Made by a program: the position numbers and the translations under genes. From JAGLSB01 sp023135955 (GTDB lineage: Bacteria; Bacteroidota; Bacteroidia; Bacteroidales; GCA-2748055): 47,290 nucleotides of DNA. Shown here piece by piece: positions 1 to 8,315 of this stretch. Within the stretch, counting starts at the first letter, position 1; every line of letters starts with the position of its first letter. Under the pieces are notes generated by a model that worked only from the letters and a program-made list of their open reading frames with translations, was not told the DNA's origin and ran no database searches. The stretch is taken from the NCBI GenBank assembly GCA_030673645.1, contig DAOVIO010000018.1:1-47290 (forward strand). Direction: 5' to 3'.

Positions 1-640
1 ATAAATTAATGGTGCGATGTGCAAAACCCGCATCTCGATCGGAGTGTGTCACCATTAAAATAGTGGATCCCTCCTGATTTAATTCTGACAATAAATTCAT
101 TACTTCAATACCAGTTTTTGAGTCGAGGTTACCTGTAGGCTCATCGGCTAGTATTAACCCTGGGTTTGCTACCACTGCTCTTGCTATGGCTACTCGCTGT
201 TGCTGTCCACCGGATAGTTGTTGGGGGAAATGCTTTGCTCTGTGACCTATTTTCATTCTTTTTAAAACCTCATTAACCCTTTCACGGCGTTCAGAGCCAT
301 CCATTTTTAGATATATCAGAGGTATATCTACATTATCATAAACATTTAATTCGTCAATCAAATTGAAACTCTGAAAAATAAAACCAACATTTCCTTTACG
401 AAATTGAGTACGGTCTTTTTCTTTCAAATTGGAAATATCAGTTCCGTTGAAAATATATGTTCCTTCTGTGGGATTATCTAATAATCCAACGATATTCAGA
501 AAAGTCGATTTTCCACATCCAGAGGGTCCCATAATTGCTACAAACTCTCCTTCTTTAACATGGAAATCTACTTTGTTCAAGGCATAGGTTTCAACTTCTT
601 CTGTGCGAAACACTTTCGTTAATTTTTCTGTTTTAATCAT
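1..640 (-). CDS. ABC transporter ATP-binding protein, MacB/LolD type (3' end outside window)
   Basis: Cytoplasmic ATPase that would power FtsX/MacB-type permeases. The reading frame starts at an ATG at 640-638 and is open to the left edge (213 codons). By comparison with the full copy at 5028-5708, only about a dozen codons and the stop are missing. It shows Walker A GPSGCGKS, signature LSGGQQQR and Walker B LILADEP. Over the shared length the two genes are more than 90% identical by eye, with long exactly identical stretches in the 5' half, so duplication or gene conversion is recent. The upstream spacer carries the tail of a lost permease (641-710). It is the last visible gene of the minus-strand efflux cluster. 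ATPase identity is certain; its partner permease is inferred. Confidence 0.93.
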   Translation of the reverse strand, partial: MIKTEKLTKVFRTEEVETYALNKVDFHVKEGEFVAIMGPSGCGKSTFLNIVGLLDNPTEGTYIFNGTDISNLKEKDRTQFRKGNVGFIFQSFNLIDELNVYDNVDIPLIYLKMDGSERRERVNEVLKRMKIGHRAKHFPQQLSGGQQQRVAIARAVVANPGLILADEPTGNLDSKTGIEVMNLLSELNQEGSTILMVTHSDRDAGFAHRTINL

Positions 641-710
641 AATATTTATTTTAAATAGTAGAAATAATCTCACTTTATCTTATTAATAAATCCTCTTTAC
701 TCATATCTCA
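641..710 (-). pseudogene. 3' scar of a lost FtsX-type permease plus spacer
   Basis: The minus strand at 708-697 encodes Arg-Tyr-Glu-stop. This is the exact ending shared by the three intact permeases of this cluster (RNPVEALRYE or RNPVESLRYE). The spacer from there to the ATPase start (696-641) aligns base for base, with scattered mismatches, with 8315-8260 downstream of the permease at 8316-10670. No permease body lies upstream: the DUF1080-like gene is there instead. I read this as the remnant of a permease-ATPase junction left by a deletion or rearrangement. Confidence 0.6.
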
Positions 711-721
711 TATTCTTTTTC

Positions 722-1363
722 TTATTCAGGAATAATCTTTAAATTTCTAAAATATCCTTCAGAATTATTCCCAACCCAAAATCCTATCCAACCTTCTTTC
801 CGTGAAATTAGTTGTTCAATAGTTAAAGATGGTTTCTTTGAATTATTTACGAATACATTCACAGTAGGGTATTTAATTATTATTGTCACGTGAAACCAAT
901 CAATTGGCTCCGGCACCGGGGATATTGTATTCTCATACTTTTCAGGATGCTCCTGTCTTAGTTTATACCAAGGATATTCAGGATGAGAAATGTATTGAAC
1001 TGAATGACCATTTCTATCTGGATTTTTAAAATTAAAAGGACGAAAATATATCGCTTCATAGGTACTATCGTTTAAACCATGAAATGCTAATCCAACAAAG
1101 CTTTTCCCTCGCTCATCTTTTCCTTTAATATCAAGCTCAATCCTTCCATTTGTAAATATTGGTTCTTTAATCCAAAGTAATCCATCTCCAGGTTTTCCAT
1201 CTAAATGAACTTCTTCGTCAATATTAATCTCTCTATTATGCGAAACCCATAAATTTGAGTCATTGATTTTTGTTAAATCAGGGATTATTTCATTTTGTTG
1301 TGCAAATAATGATAAGCCAAGGCATAATTGAATAAGTACTAAAAAGAGTTTAGTTGTTTTCAT
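722..1363 (-). CDS. secreted DUF1080/LamG-like concanavalin-fold protein
   Basis: A 213-residue protein with a clear N-terminal signal peptide (residues 1-21, ending LSLFAQ). The rest is a single beta-rich domain resembling the DUF1080 / 3-keto-disaccharide hydrolase family with a concanavalin-like fold. Supporting patches are the central GKSFVGLAFHG stretch, the IYFRPFNF stretch and the C-terminal GWIGFWVGNNSEGYFRNLKI ending, which is typical of this family. Substrate is unknown; the family usually binds or acts on carbohydrates, and no catalytic residues can be assigned by eye. It lies 131 bp downstream of the DUF4097-like gene on the same strand and just upstream of a permease scar, so it may have been inserted into the efflux cluster. 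No terminator was seen between it and its neighbours. Confidence 0.6.
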   Translation of the reverse strand: MKTTKLFLVLIQLCLGLSLFAQQNEIIPDLTKINDSNLWVSHNREINIDEEVHLDGKPGDGLLWIKEPIFTNGRIELDIKGKDERGKSFVGLAFHGLNDSTYEAIYFRPFNFKNPDRNGHSVQYISHPEYPWYKLRQEHPEKYENTISPVPEPIDWFHVTIIIKYPTVNVFVNNSKKPSLTIEQLISRKEGWIGFWVGNNSEGYFRNLKIIPE

Positions 1364-1494
1364 TTTATATTATTTTAGTTGCGTAATTATATTTGTTTCA
1401 TGTCTTTCATGCCATTAAACAGAACAATGCTATTAAGCTAGTTAGGGTTAATAATTGTCAGTTATTAATTAGCTTTTGCATATTTCTGAATACA

Positions 1495-2520
1495 TTATTC
1501 ATATGCAATATTTATTTTTCCATCTATGCTTAATAAGTTAACAGCCATACCCCCTCCATTAACTTTGCCTTTCATAAAATACTTATTAGATGAACCCCTG
1601 AAATTTTTCAATGGAGTATTATTCCTTATTCCTCTAATATTTAAATCTAAACCAAGCCTTTTATTAATTGATATATCAATATCTCCACGTCCTGCTTCAA
1701 TAGTTATAGGTTTTTTTAATTCCTGGATATTTCCTTGAACGTCACCAGCCATAGTATATGCCTCTATTGAACCTGAGAGATTGGTAAATATGATATTTCC
1801 CTCGGAGGTTTGTGCGGTAACTTCACCATTTACGTTTTTTAGCTCAATATTTCCTTCACTTGATATACAATGAACTTGTCCATTTATATTATTTAGAAAC
1901 ATATTTTCGTCACTTCCATCTATATATACTGAACCTTTAATTTCTTCGGCATGTATAATAGCATCAGAAGCATTTACAGAAACGGAACCATTAATTTTAG
2001 AGAGAGTAATATTACCATCAGACGCTTTTATGGTTGTTTTACCATTTACGTCAGAAATCGTAATATTACCATCGGCAGTTGTGCACTTTTGATCTGATTT
2101 TAATCCTTTTATTGAAATATTTCCGTCATGGGTAATTAAATCGCAATCAGTTTCCTTAGGTAGGTGTATTTCAAAATTGATATAAATTCGATTAGAAAAG
2201 TCTAATTCAAAATAATCACCAGGATACTTTACACTTATATCAAGGTTATTTTTATCCTGCTGTACTTTTAATGAAATTCCTTCATTTTGTATGTCATCTT
2301 TATTGTAAGATATAATTCTATTATTTTTTGTAATTAAATACATAAGCTCGATCTCATTAACATCCGAGGAAATAATATCTATAGTTCCAATGTAAGATGA
2401 TACAGTTAATTTTGCCGGAACTTCTACATCATACTTTTCACTAAATGAATATTCCTGACTTTGAGCACTACAAACAGTGATAATTATCGTGAATAATAAA
2501 ATTGAAATAGTTTTTTTCAT
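1495..2520 (-). CDS. secreted DUF4097-type beta-helix repeat protein
   Basis: A 341-residue protein with a signal peptide (about residues 1-21, ending CSAQSQ). It is built from short repeated strands of the form DGNISI-x-G/N-x-NG (for example DGNITISDVNG, DGNITLSKING, EGNIELKNVNG, EGNIIFTNLSG), roughly residues 130-260. That is the signature of the DUF4097 / LiaX-like right-handed beta-helix family. Members are extracytoplasmic and in Firmicutes are tied to cell-envelope stress sensing; no such role is proven here. It follows the permease at 2640-4997 on the same strand after a 119-bp gap containing a small hairpin. Together with the DUF2807 protein at 17129-17830, it gives the island a beta-helical secreted protein on each side. 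Confidence 0.75.
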   Translation of the reverse strand: MKKTISILLFTIIITVCSAQSQEYSFSEKYDVEVPAKLTVSSYIGTIDIISSDVNEIELMYLITKNNRIISYNKDDIQNEGISLKVQQDKNNLDISVKYPGDYFELDFSNRIYINFEIHLPKETDCDLITHDGNISIKGLKSDQKCTTADGNITISDVNGKTTIKASDGNITLSKINGSVSVNASDAIIHAEEIKGSVYIDGSDENMFLNNINGQVHCISSEGNIELKNVNGEVTAQTSEGNIIFTNLSGSIEAYTMAGDVQGNIQELKKPITIEAGRGDIDISINKRLGLDLNIRGIRNNTPLKNFRGSSNKYFMKGKVNGGGMAVNLLSIDGKINIAYE

Positions 2521-2607
2521 GATTTATTTTATTAAATAATTGTTCTTTTTTCTATATTAATATGCCATAAAACATCGAAACCTTATCGTTTATACATATC
2601 TTTCTTT

Positions 2608-2625
2608 AAGCCCCTTCAGGGGTTT
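2608..2625 (-). terminator. GC-rich hairpin after permease, possible attenuator
   Basis: The inverted repeat AAGCCCC/GGGGTTT (one G-T pair) has a 4-base loop, 15 bp after the stop of the permease at 2640-4997. There is no U-tract on the minus strand, so partial read-through or simple 3'-end protection is as likely as termination. The sequence also resembles the CCCC/GGGG extragenic hairpins at 16.7-17.0 kb. Confidence 0.35.
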
Positions 2626-2639
2626 GGGGTGAAACAATC

Positions 2640-4997
2640 CTACTCATATCTCAAGGCTTCAACCGGATTTCTTCGAGCCGCTCTATAGGTTAATCCACTT
2701 ACGGTTAATAACACTATGACTAAAGAAATCAATCCCGCTAAAGCAAATACCCACCACGAAAGTGAAGCTCTATAAGCAAAGCTTTCCAACCATTTATTCA
2801 TACTATAATAGGCAATTGGAGTAGCTATTAAAAAGGATATTCCCATCCACTTAACAAAACTGATATTTAGCATTTTCATAATTTCAGAAATAGTTGCTCC
2901 GTTTACTTTGCGGATGCCTATTTCCTTAGTCCTGCTCGTCATCATAAAGGAAGCTATTCCTAACAAACCTATACTGGCTAAAAGAATTGCTATGATGGCA
3001 AAATAACCCATCAATTGAAAAGTCTTTTCATCTTTCTGATAAAGTTGCTCCAATCTCACATCCAAAAAGCGAAAATCAAACATTTCATCAGGATAGATTT
3101 TTCTACTCGTTTCTCTAAGGATATTGATGGCATCACTAGCATTGGAAGGATTGACTTTAACAATAAGTCTGTAACACGACTCTTGCAGAATAACGAAAAG
3201 CACAGGTTTAATTTTTTCATGAAGAGATTCAAAGTGAATATCCTCAACAATGCCTACAATTTTTCTTTCCGATCGCGGCCAAACTATTTTGATTTGTTGT
3301 CCTATTGGATCTCCCTGAATCCCTAAATGATCTACAGCCGCTTCATTTAGAATCACTGATTCGGTAATATCTGTTTTAAGTTGATCGGAAAAAAGTCGTC
3401 CTTGTGTTGTTTTTATCCCCAGTGTTTCAAAATAATCAAATTGTACATGTACAAAAGGAAGCCCTATGTATTCTGTTTGTTCTTCTGGTATTGCAGCTCC
3501 CCAATTATTAAGTTCGCCGGAAGGAACACGACTAGCCGATGAAACACCAGCCACAATAGTTTGTTCGAGCAAAGCCTGTTTGAGCGAGAGGTATTTCTCC
3601 AGATTACCATAATCATTTACATTGGCAACAAGAACATACTCTTTATCAAATCCTAAGGTTTTATTTTGAAGGAAATTAATTTGTCGTAACATAATCAAAG
3701 AACTCGCGATTAAAACAATGACAATAGTAAACTGAGCGCCCACTAAAATTTTCTTCATTTGAAAGCCAGAACCTGTGCCACTTTTATTTGATTTTATCAC
3801 CTTTGTTGGACTGTATGAGGACAAAACAAAAGCGGGATACCAACCTGCTAATACGCCAACAACTAACATCATAGCTATAAGGCTCAATATCATAGTTGGA
3901 TTGATAAGCATAGAAAATTCAATAGACTTTCCCGCCAGCCCATTAAATATCGGTAAACTCAATCCTACCAACAATAATGCAATACAAAATGAGATAAAAA
4001 ACACAATCACGGATTCAGTGATGTACTGCATTGCCAACTGATTTCGCGAAGCACCAAAGGTTTTCCTTACACCAATTTCTGTTACCCTTGTAGTTGCATT
4101 AGCGGTTAAAAGGTTGATATAATTGAAACAGGCTATTATTAAGATAAGTAGTCCTATAGCCGAAAATATCAGAACGTAGGTAATGCTATTCTGAGGTTGA
4201 ATGTCGTTTTTGATATGGGAAGAGTAGAGGTGAATATCTTTTAAATTTTGCAGCTTAAATATTTGTAATGGAGCATCATCACCTTGAATGTCTTTCACTA
4301 ACTCGGAAATCTTCGCTTCCACATCTGGTTTTGAAAACTGATCTAGCATCTCAAAATAGACTATAAAATTTTGCCAACCCCAGTCATTCATCATTTTTTC
4401 GCCAAACAAGTTATTGGCACTTGCTAATGAGATTAAAAAATCATATTTAAAATGTGAGTTATTAGGCATATCTTCAAAGACTCCGGTGATAGTACCTTCA
4501 TATTCATTGTTGAGTGATAATACTTTACCAATCGGATCTTCATTTCCAAAATACTTTTGTGCGGCTTTTTCTGAGATTACAACAGTTTCGGGTTGCTCCA
4601 AAGCTGTTTCGGCATTGCCAGATTTAAATTTGAAGGAGAAAATTCTCAATAGGTCAGCATCCGCAAAAGCTGTCAAGGTTTCGTTAAATTTCTTGTCTTT
4701 ATATTGAACAATCATATCATCTCGAGGGAAGATTCGGGCGAATTCCTTTATTTGCGGGAGCTTATCATCCAGAAATTTTGCTATTTGAGGTGCTTGATAT
4801 GAATCCTTCTCTTTGCATAAGCGGTAAATATTATCCGCTTTCTCATTATATCGATCATAGCTTAATTCATGAGACACATATAGGAAAAGCATGATAACAA
4901 CTGCCAATCCGATAGAAAGGCTGGATATACTTATTATTGAATAGACCTTATTTTTAATAAGATTTGCAAAGGCTATTTTAAAATAGTTCTTTATCAT
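2640..4997 (-). CDS. FtsX/MacB-type ABC transporter permease, two-module (785 aa)
   Basis: Inner-membrane permease with two MacB_PCD-FtsX modules in tandem. TM1 lies near residues 17-42, followed by a periplasmic core domain to about 270 and three TM segments between about 270 and 405. A second anchor lies near 420-440, followed by a second periplasmic domain and three more TM segments between about 675 and 775. It ends in RNPVEALRYE. The conserved coupling segments GVRKTFGASRNQL and GIRKVNGATISEI precede TM helices in each half, as in MacB/LolC families. The gene starts 30 bp after the stop of the ATPase at 5028-5708, so the two are very likely co-translated. Substrate is unknown; in complex with the HlyD-like and TolC-like genes it would export a compound across the envelope. 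Confidence 0.92.
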   Translation of the reverse strand: MIKNYFKIAFANLIKNKVYSIISISSLSIGLAVVIMLFLYVSHELSYDRYNEKADNIYRLCKEKDSYQAPQIAKFLDDKLPQIKEFARIFPRDDMIVQYKDKKFNETLTAFADADLLRIFSFKFKSGNAETALEQPETVVISEKAAQKYFGNEDPIGKVLSLNNEYEGTITGVFEDMPNNSHFKYDFLISLASANNLFGEKMMNDWGWQNFIVYFEMLDQFSKPDVEAKISELVKDIQGDDAPLQIFKLQNLKDIHLYSSHIKNDIQPQNSITYVLIFSAIGLLILIIACFNYINLLTANATTRVTEIGVRKTFGASRNQLAMQYITESVIVFFISFCIALLLVGLSLPIFNGLAGKSIEFSMLINPTMILSLIAMMLVVGVLAGWYPAFVLSSYSPTKVIKSNKSGTGSGFQMKKILVGAQFTIVIVLIASSLIMLRQINFLQNKTLGFDKEYVLVANVNDYGNLEKYLSLKQALLEQTIVAGVSSASRVPSGELNNWGAAIPEEQTEYIGLPFVHVQFDYFETLGIKTTQGRLFSDQLKTDITESVILNEAAVDHLGIQGDPIGQQIKIVWPRSERKIVGIVEDIHFESLHEKIKPVLFVILQESCYRLIVKVNPSNASDAINILRETSRKIYPDEMFDFRFLDVRLEQLYQKDEKTFQLMGYFAIIAILLASIGLLGIASFMMTSRTKEIGIRKVNGATISEIMKMLNISFVKWMGISFLIATPIAYYSMNKWLESFAYRASLSWWVFALAGLISLVIVLLTVSGLTYRAARRNPVEALRYE

Positions 4998-5027
4998 GGT
5001 ATTAACGATTTTTATTATTGAATTTTT

Positions 5028-5708
5028 TTAATTCGAATTGGACTTTTCTGTAATTACCTGGCCATCCAATAAATTAATGGTACGGTGTGCAAAACCAGCA
5101 TCACGATCAGAGTGTGTCACCATTAAAATAGTGGATCCCTCCTGATTTAACTCTGTTAAAAGGTTCATCACTTCTATACCGGTTTTTGAGTCGAGGTTAC
5201 CTGTAGGCTCATCGGCAAGAATTAATCCGGGATTTGCTACCACTGCTCTTGCTATGGCTACTCGTTGTTGTTGGCCACCGGATAGTTGTTGTGGGAAATG
5301 CTTTGCTCTGTGACCAATTTTCATTCTATTCAAAACTTCATTAACCCTCTCGCGGCGTTCTGTAGCATCCATTTTTAGATATATCAGAGGTATGTCTACA
5401 TTATCATAAACATTTAATTCGTCAATCAAATTAAAACTCTGAAAAATAAAACCAACATTTCCTTTACGAAATTGAGTACGGTCTTTTTCTTTCAAATTGG
5501 AAATATCAGTTCCGTTGAAAATATAAGTTCCTTCAGTGGGATTATCTAACAATCCAACGATATTTAGGAAAGTCGATTTCCCACATCCAGAGGGTCCCAT
5601 AATAGCTACAAACTCTCCTTTTTTAACATGGAAATCTACTTTGTTCAAGGCATAGGTTTCAACTTCTTCTGTGCGAAACACTTTCGTTAATTTTTCTGTT
5701 TTAATCAT
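5028..5708 (-). CDS. ABC transporter ATP-binding protein, MacB/LolD type
   Basis: A complete 226-residue ATPase: Walker A GPSGCGKST (38-46), Q-loop Gln90, signature LSGGQ (142-146), Walker B LILADEP (162-168) and H-loop His199. The length is normal for LolD/MacB nucleotide-binding domains. It sits between two permeases (43 bp after one, 30 bp before the other). It is the only complete ATPase visible for three large permeases and may serve all of them. It is a close paralogue of the truncated copy at 1-640. Confidence 0.95.
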   Translation of the reverse strand: MIKTEKLTKVFRTEEVETYALNKVDFHVKKGEFVAIMGPSGCGKSTFLNIVGLLDNPTEGTYIFNGTDISNLKEKDRTQFRKGNVGFIFQSFNLIDELNVYDNVDIPLIYLKMDATERRERVNEVLNRMKIGHRAKHFPQQLSGGQQQRVAIARAVVANPGLILADEPTGNLDSKTGIEVMNLLTELNQEGSTILMVTHSDRDAGFAHRTINLLDGQVITEKSNSN

Positions 5709-5751
5709 TACTTTTTTTTATAGTGTAGGTTTTTTTATCAATAAATTTTCT

Positions 5752-8070
5752 TTATTCATATCTCAAAGCCTCCACCGGATTTCTGCGTGCGGCTATAAAC
5801 GATTGCCAGCTAACGGTAAGCAGGGAAACGATGATGGCGAAAATTCCGGCCAATGCAAATATCCACCAGTTGAGTGTTGTTTTATAAGGGAATTCTTGAA
5901 GCCAATTATTCATAGCGTAGTAAGCTATAGGACTAGCTATAGCAAAAGCAATGGCCACCCATTTTATGAAGTCAAGGTTAAGTATTTTAATAATTTGGAA
6001 TACTGTGGCTCCATTTACCTTGCGAATACCTATTTCTTTTATTTTCTGATGATTGTAAAATACTGCCATGGCGAAAATGCCCATCACGGAAATTATAATG
6101 GAAAGCATCGCAAAATAGCTTACAATTGTACCCGTTCTTTTTTCGCTGTCGTACCAGCTTTGAATGGTGTCGTTTACAAAACCATAATCAAAGGGTTGTC
6201 CATTGGCATATTCCTCATAGGATTTTTTCACCTTTTCCAGCACAGAAATAGGGTTATTCCCTTCTAGCTGAATGAGTATTTGCTTAGGTTCATCAGTTTC
6301 ACTCATTTGTTGAATTAAGGCCATTCCTATTTCTCTGTGCAAGGACTCGAAATAAAAATTATCAATTATACCCAAAACGGTTTTTTCGCCATTATAGGCT
6401 TTAAAACTTTTTGGCAAGGAATCGAGCCCGAGTTTATCTACCGTCACTCTATTTATCCAAATTCCTTCCTTTGTATAAGCCACCCCGGTGGAAGTGATAT
6501 TCATCTCCATCATCGGGAAAAAAGAAGAATCAACCTTAAAAACCTGAAAACTCACCGGCTTATCTTCATAGGTATAGGAGCGATTATCTCCGCCATCAAC
6601 AGGACTTCCCTTAACAAAAGATACTCTTTTAACACCGGGAATTTTATTCATTTCGTTTTTAAATCCTGCCATTTGGTTGTTTGATAAGGTATTGTCTAAC
6701 CAAACAATATTACTCGAGTTAAAGCCTAAACTATGATTTCGCATAAAGGAGGTTTGTCGAGCGATAATTATTGTTGAAATGATTAAAACAATAACCACAA
6801 TATATTGAAAACCGATAAGTAGTTTTGAATAAATACTTTTACTTTTCCGTCTAAATTCCCCCTTTAATACCTGAATAGTATTTAACCTGGTGATAATAAA
6901 AGCAGGAATTATTCCAGAGATAAAACCAACCAGCACCACAAAAACCAGTGTGATTAAAACCGTGCTTTTGGTGAATTCGCTCGCTAGATTTAGTTGGGTC
7001 TTAAGCAAACTATTGAATATTGGTTCAGCGAGAAAACTAAGGAGCAGGGCCAGTAAAAAAGCTACGAAACAAAGTATTATCGACTCATTTACATATTGAA
7101 AAATTAATTCTTTCCGGCTACTGCCATGAAGTTTTTTAATGGCCATTTCTTTCACTCGGGATCCCGATTGTGCAATAGTAAGATTCATGTAATTGATAAT
7201 TGCCAAAACCAATATCAGTATAACAATAGCAAATAAAACAGCAATAAATGTTTTGTTGTTTTGGTGAGTTGCTCTTGCGCGAATAGGACTAAAATAATTG
7301 TCTGCCAATGGCTCGAAAACCACTGTTTTAGTTCTTTCATCTTTATACATCCAATAATCTTTCTTGAACATCTCCAATACTTGCGATGCTTTGGAGGGCA
7401 AATCGGTATTTGGTTTAGCCAGGAAATACAATCCAAAAGAACTATTCCCCATACTTGTTAACAAGTTTGGATCTCCACCCCAGAAATCTTCAATGCACCT
7501 AAAATTTATAATGGCATCACATTTTTTAAAGCTCGATGTTTTTGAAATATCATCAACTACGCCCTTTACAATGCAGTCAATCCCTTCAATAGTAATTAGT
7601 TTATCCAACGAAGAGTTATTTCCGAAAATTTTATTCGCGAATTCCTTGCTTAAAACAACAGAGTTTTTTGTCTTAAGTGCGGTCTCAGGCTTGCCTTCGA
7701 TAAGGTTAAACGAAAAAATAGTAAAGAAGGCAGAATCGGCAAGTAAATAGTTGAATTTTACTTTAACATTATCCTGGGTTTCCAAGATGCCAGGATTCTC
7801 CAAAATACGCGTATAACTCTCTATCTCAGGAAATTCATTTTGTAGATAAAGACCAATAGGAGGTGCATATTCCGCATGATTTTCATTTATTAAGCGATAG
7901 ATTCTGGAACCATTTTTTTGTAAACTGTTTACGGTAAGTTCGTTCTTAATATAAACGCTCAAAAGAATCACAAAAGTTAAGGAAATAGTAAATCCAACAA
8001 GAGTTACAATTGTGTATAACTTATTGTTTACTAGACTATTTAAAAATGATTTGAAATTTTTTAACCACAT
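5752..8070 (-). CDS. FtsX/MacB-type ABC transporter permease, two-module (772 aa)
   Basis: Second member of the permease trio, with the same two-module architecture: an N-terminal anchor (about residues 15-40), a large periplasmic domain, three TM segments near 275-400, a second anchor near 420-440, a second periplasmic domain, and C-terminal TM segments ending RNPVEALRYE. The coupling motif GIRKVNGATVFQI is conserved in the second half. The first half has MAIKKLHGSSRKEL in place of the usual G(I/V)RKxxGA, so the halves have diverged. It is more diverged from the other two permeases than its C-terminus suggests. The ATPase starts 43 bp downstream. The 245-bp gap upstream carries an ATPase scar and an extragenic repeat, so this permease may begin a separate transcript. 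Confidence 0.92.
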   Translation of the reverse strand: MWLKNFKSFLNSLVNNKLYTIVTLVGFTISLTFVILLSVYIKNELTVNSLQKNGSRIYRLINENHAEYAPPIGLYLQNEFPEIESYTRILENPGILETQDNVKVKFNYLLADSAFFTIFSFNLIEGKPETALKTKNSVVLSKEFANKIFGNNSSLDKLITIEGIDCIVKGVVDDISKTSSFKKCDAIINFRCIEDFWGGDPNLLTSMGNSSFGLYFLAKPNTDLPSKASQVLEMFKKDYWMYKDERTKTVVFEPLADNYFSPIRARATHQNNKTFIAVLFAIVILILVLAIINYMNLTIAQSGSRVKEMAIKKLHGSSRKELIFQYVNESIILCFVAFLLALLLSFLAEPIFNSLLKTQLNLASEFTKSTVLITLVFVVLVGFISGIIPAFIITRLNTIQVLKGEFRRKSKSIYSKLLIGFQYIVVIVLIISTIIIARQTSFMRNHSLGFNSSNIVWLDNTLSNNQMAGFKNEMNKIPGVKRVSFVKGSPVDGGDNRSYTYEDKPVSFQVFKVDSSFFPMMEMNITSTGVAYTKEGIWINRVTVDKLGLDSLPKSFKAYNGEKTVLGIIDNFYFESLHREIGMALIQQMSETDEPKQILIQLEGNNPISVLEKVKKSYEEYANGQPFDYGFVNDTIQSWYDSEKRTGTIVSYFAMLSIIISVMGIFAMAVFYNHQKIKEIGIRKVNGATVFQIIKILNLDFIKWVAIAFAIASPIAYYAMNNWLQEFPYKTTLNWWIFALAGIFAIIVSLLTVSWQSFIAARRNPVEALRYE

Positions 8071-8177
8071 GATCTTCCTTTTTATTAATTATATTTTAGT
8101 AGAAGGCTTGGAAGGTTGTTTTAAAGTCTTATACTGTTTTTACTCTTTTCCACCTTTCGCTTCTTCGCCACCTCATC

Positions 8178-8216
8178 TTCAAGAGATTTCTCCTCCTGCG
8201 TCGTTGAAATGACAGC
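8178..8216. repeat. degenerate CGTCGTTGAAATGACA-type extragenic element
   Basis: This stretch contains an AGAGATTTCTCCTCCTGCG run followed by TCGTTGAAATGACAG, a pattern I recognise as a common degenerate intergenic element of Bacteroidota. Related pieces occur at 18590-18620 and 35444-35483. It lies exactly where an ATPase gene body would be expected after the scar at 8236-8259. Confidence 0.4.
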
Positions 8217-8235
8217 CCGCTTTCACATTCCTACT

Positions 8236-8315
8236 TGTTAATATTTCTGTTTTAATCATAATATCTATTTCAAATCGTAAATATAATTTCACTCTTTTTT
8301 ATCAATTAATCTTCT
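8236..8315 (-). pseudogene. 5' scar of a lost ABC ATPase plus spacer
   Basis: Starting at 8259 on the minus strand, the sequence reads ATG ATT AAA ACA GAA ATA TTA ACA, encoding MIKTEILT. This matches the MIKTEKLT start of both ATPases in the window with one amino-acid change. After eight codons the similarity stops, and the frame runs through repeat-like DNA to a stop. The 56-bp spacer between this scar and the permease stop (8260-8315) is homologous to 641-696. The ancestral order was therefore permease then ATPase here too; the ATPase body has been lost. Confidence 0.65.

Noticed and set aside
2521..2600. TGGCAT upstream of the DUF4097 gene (and a similar TGGCAT upstream of the DUF1080-like gene) as sigma-54 promoters
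   Set aside because: Neither has a GC at the required 10-base distance from the GG.
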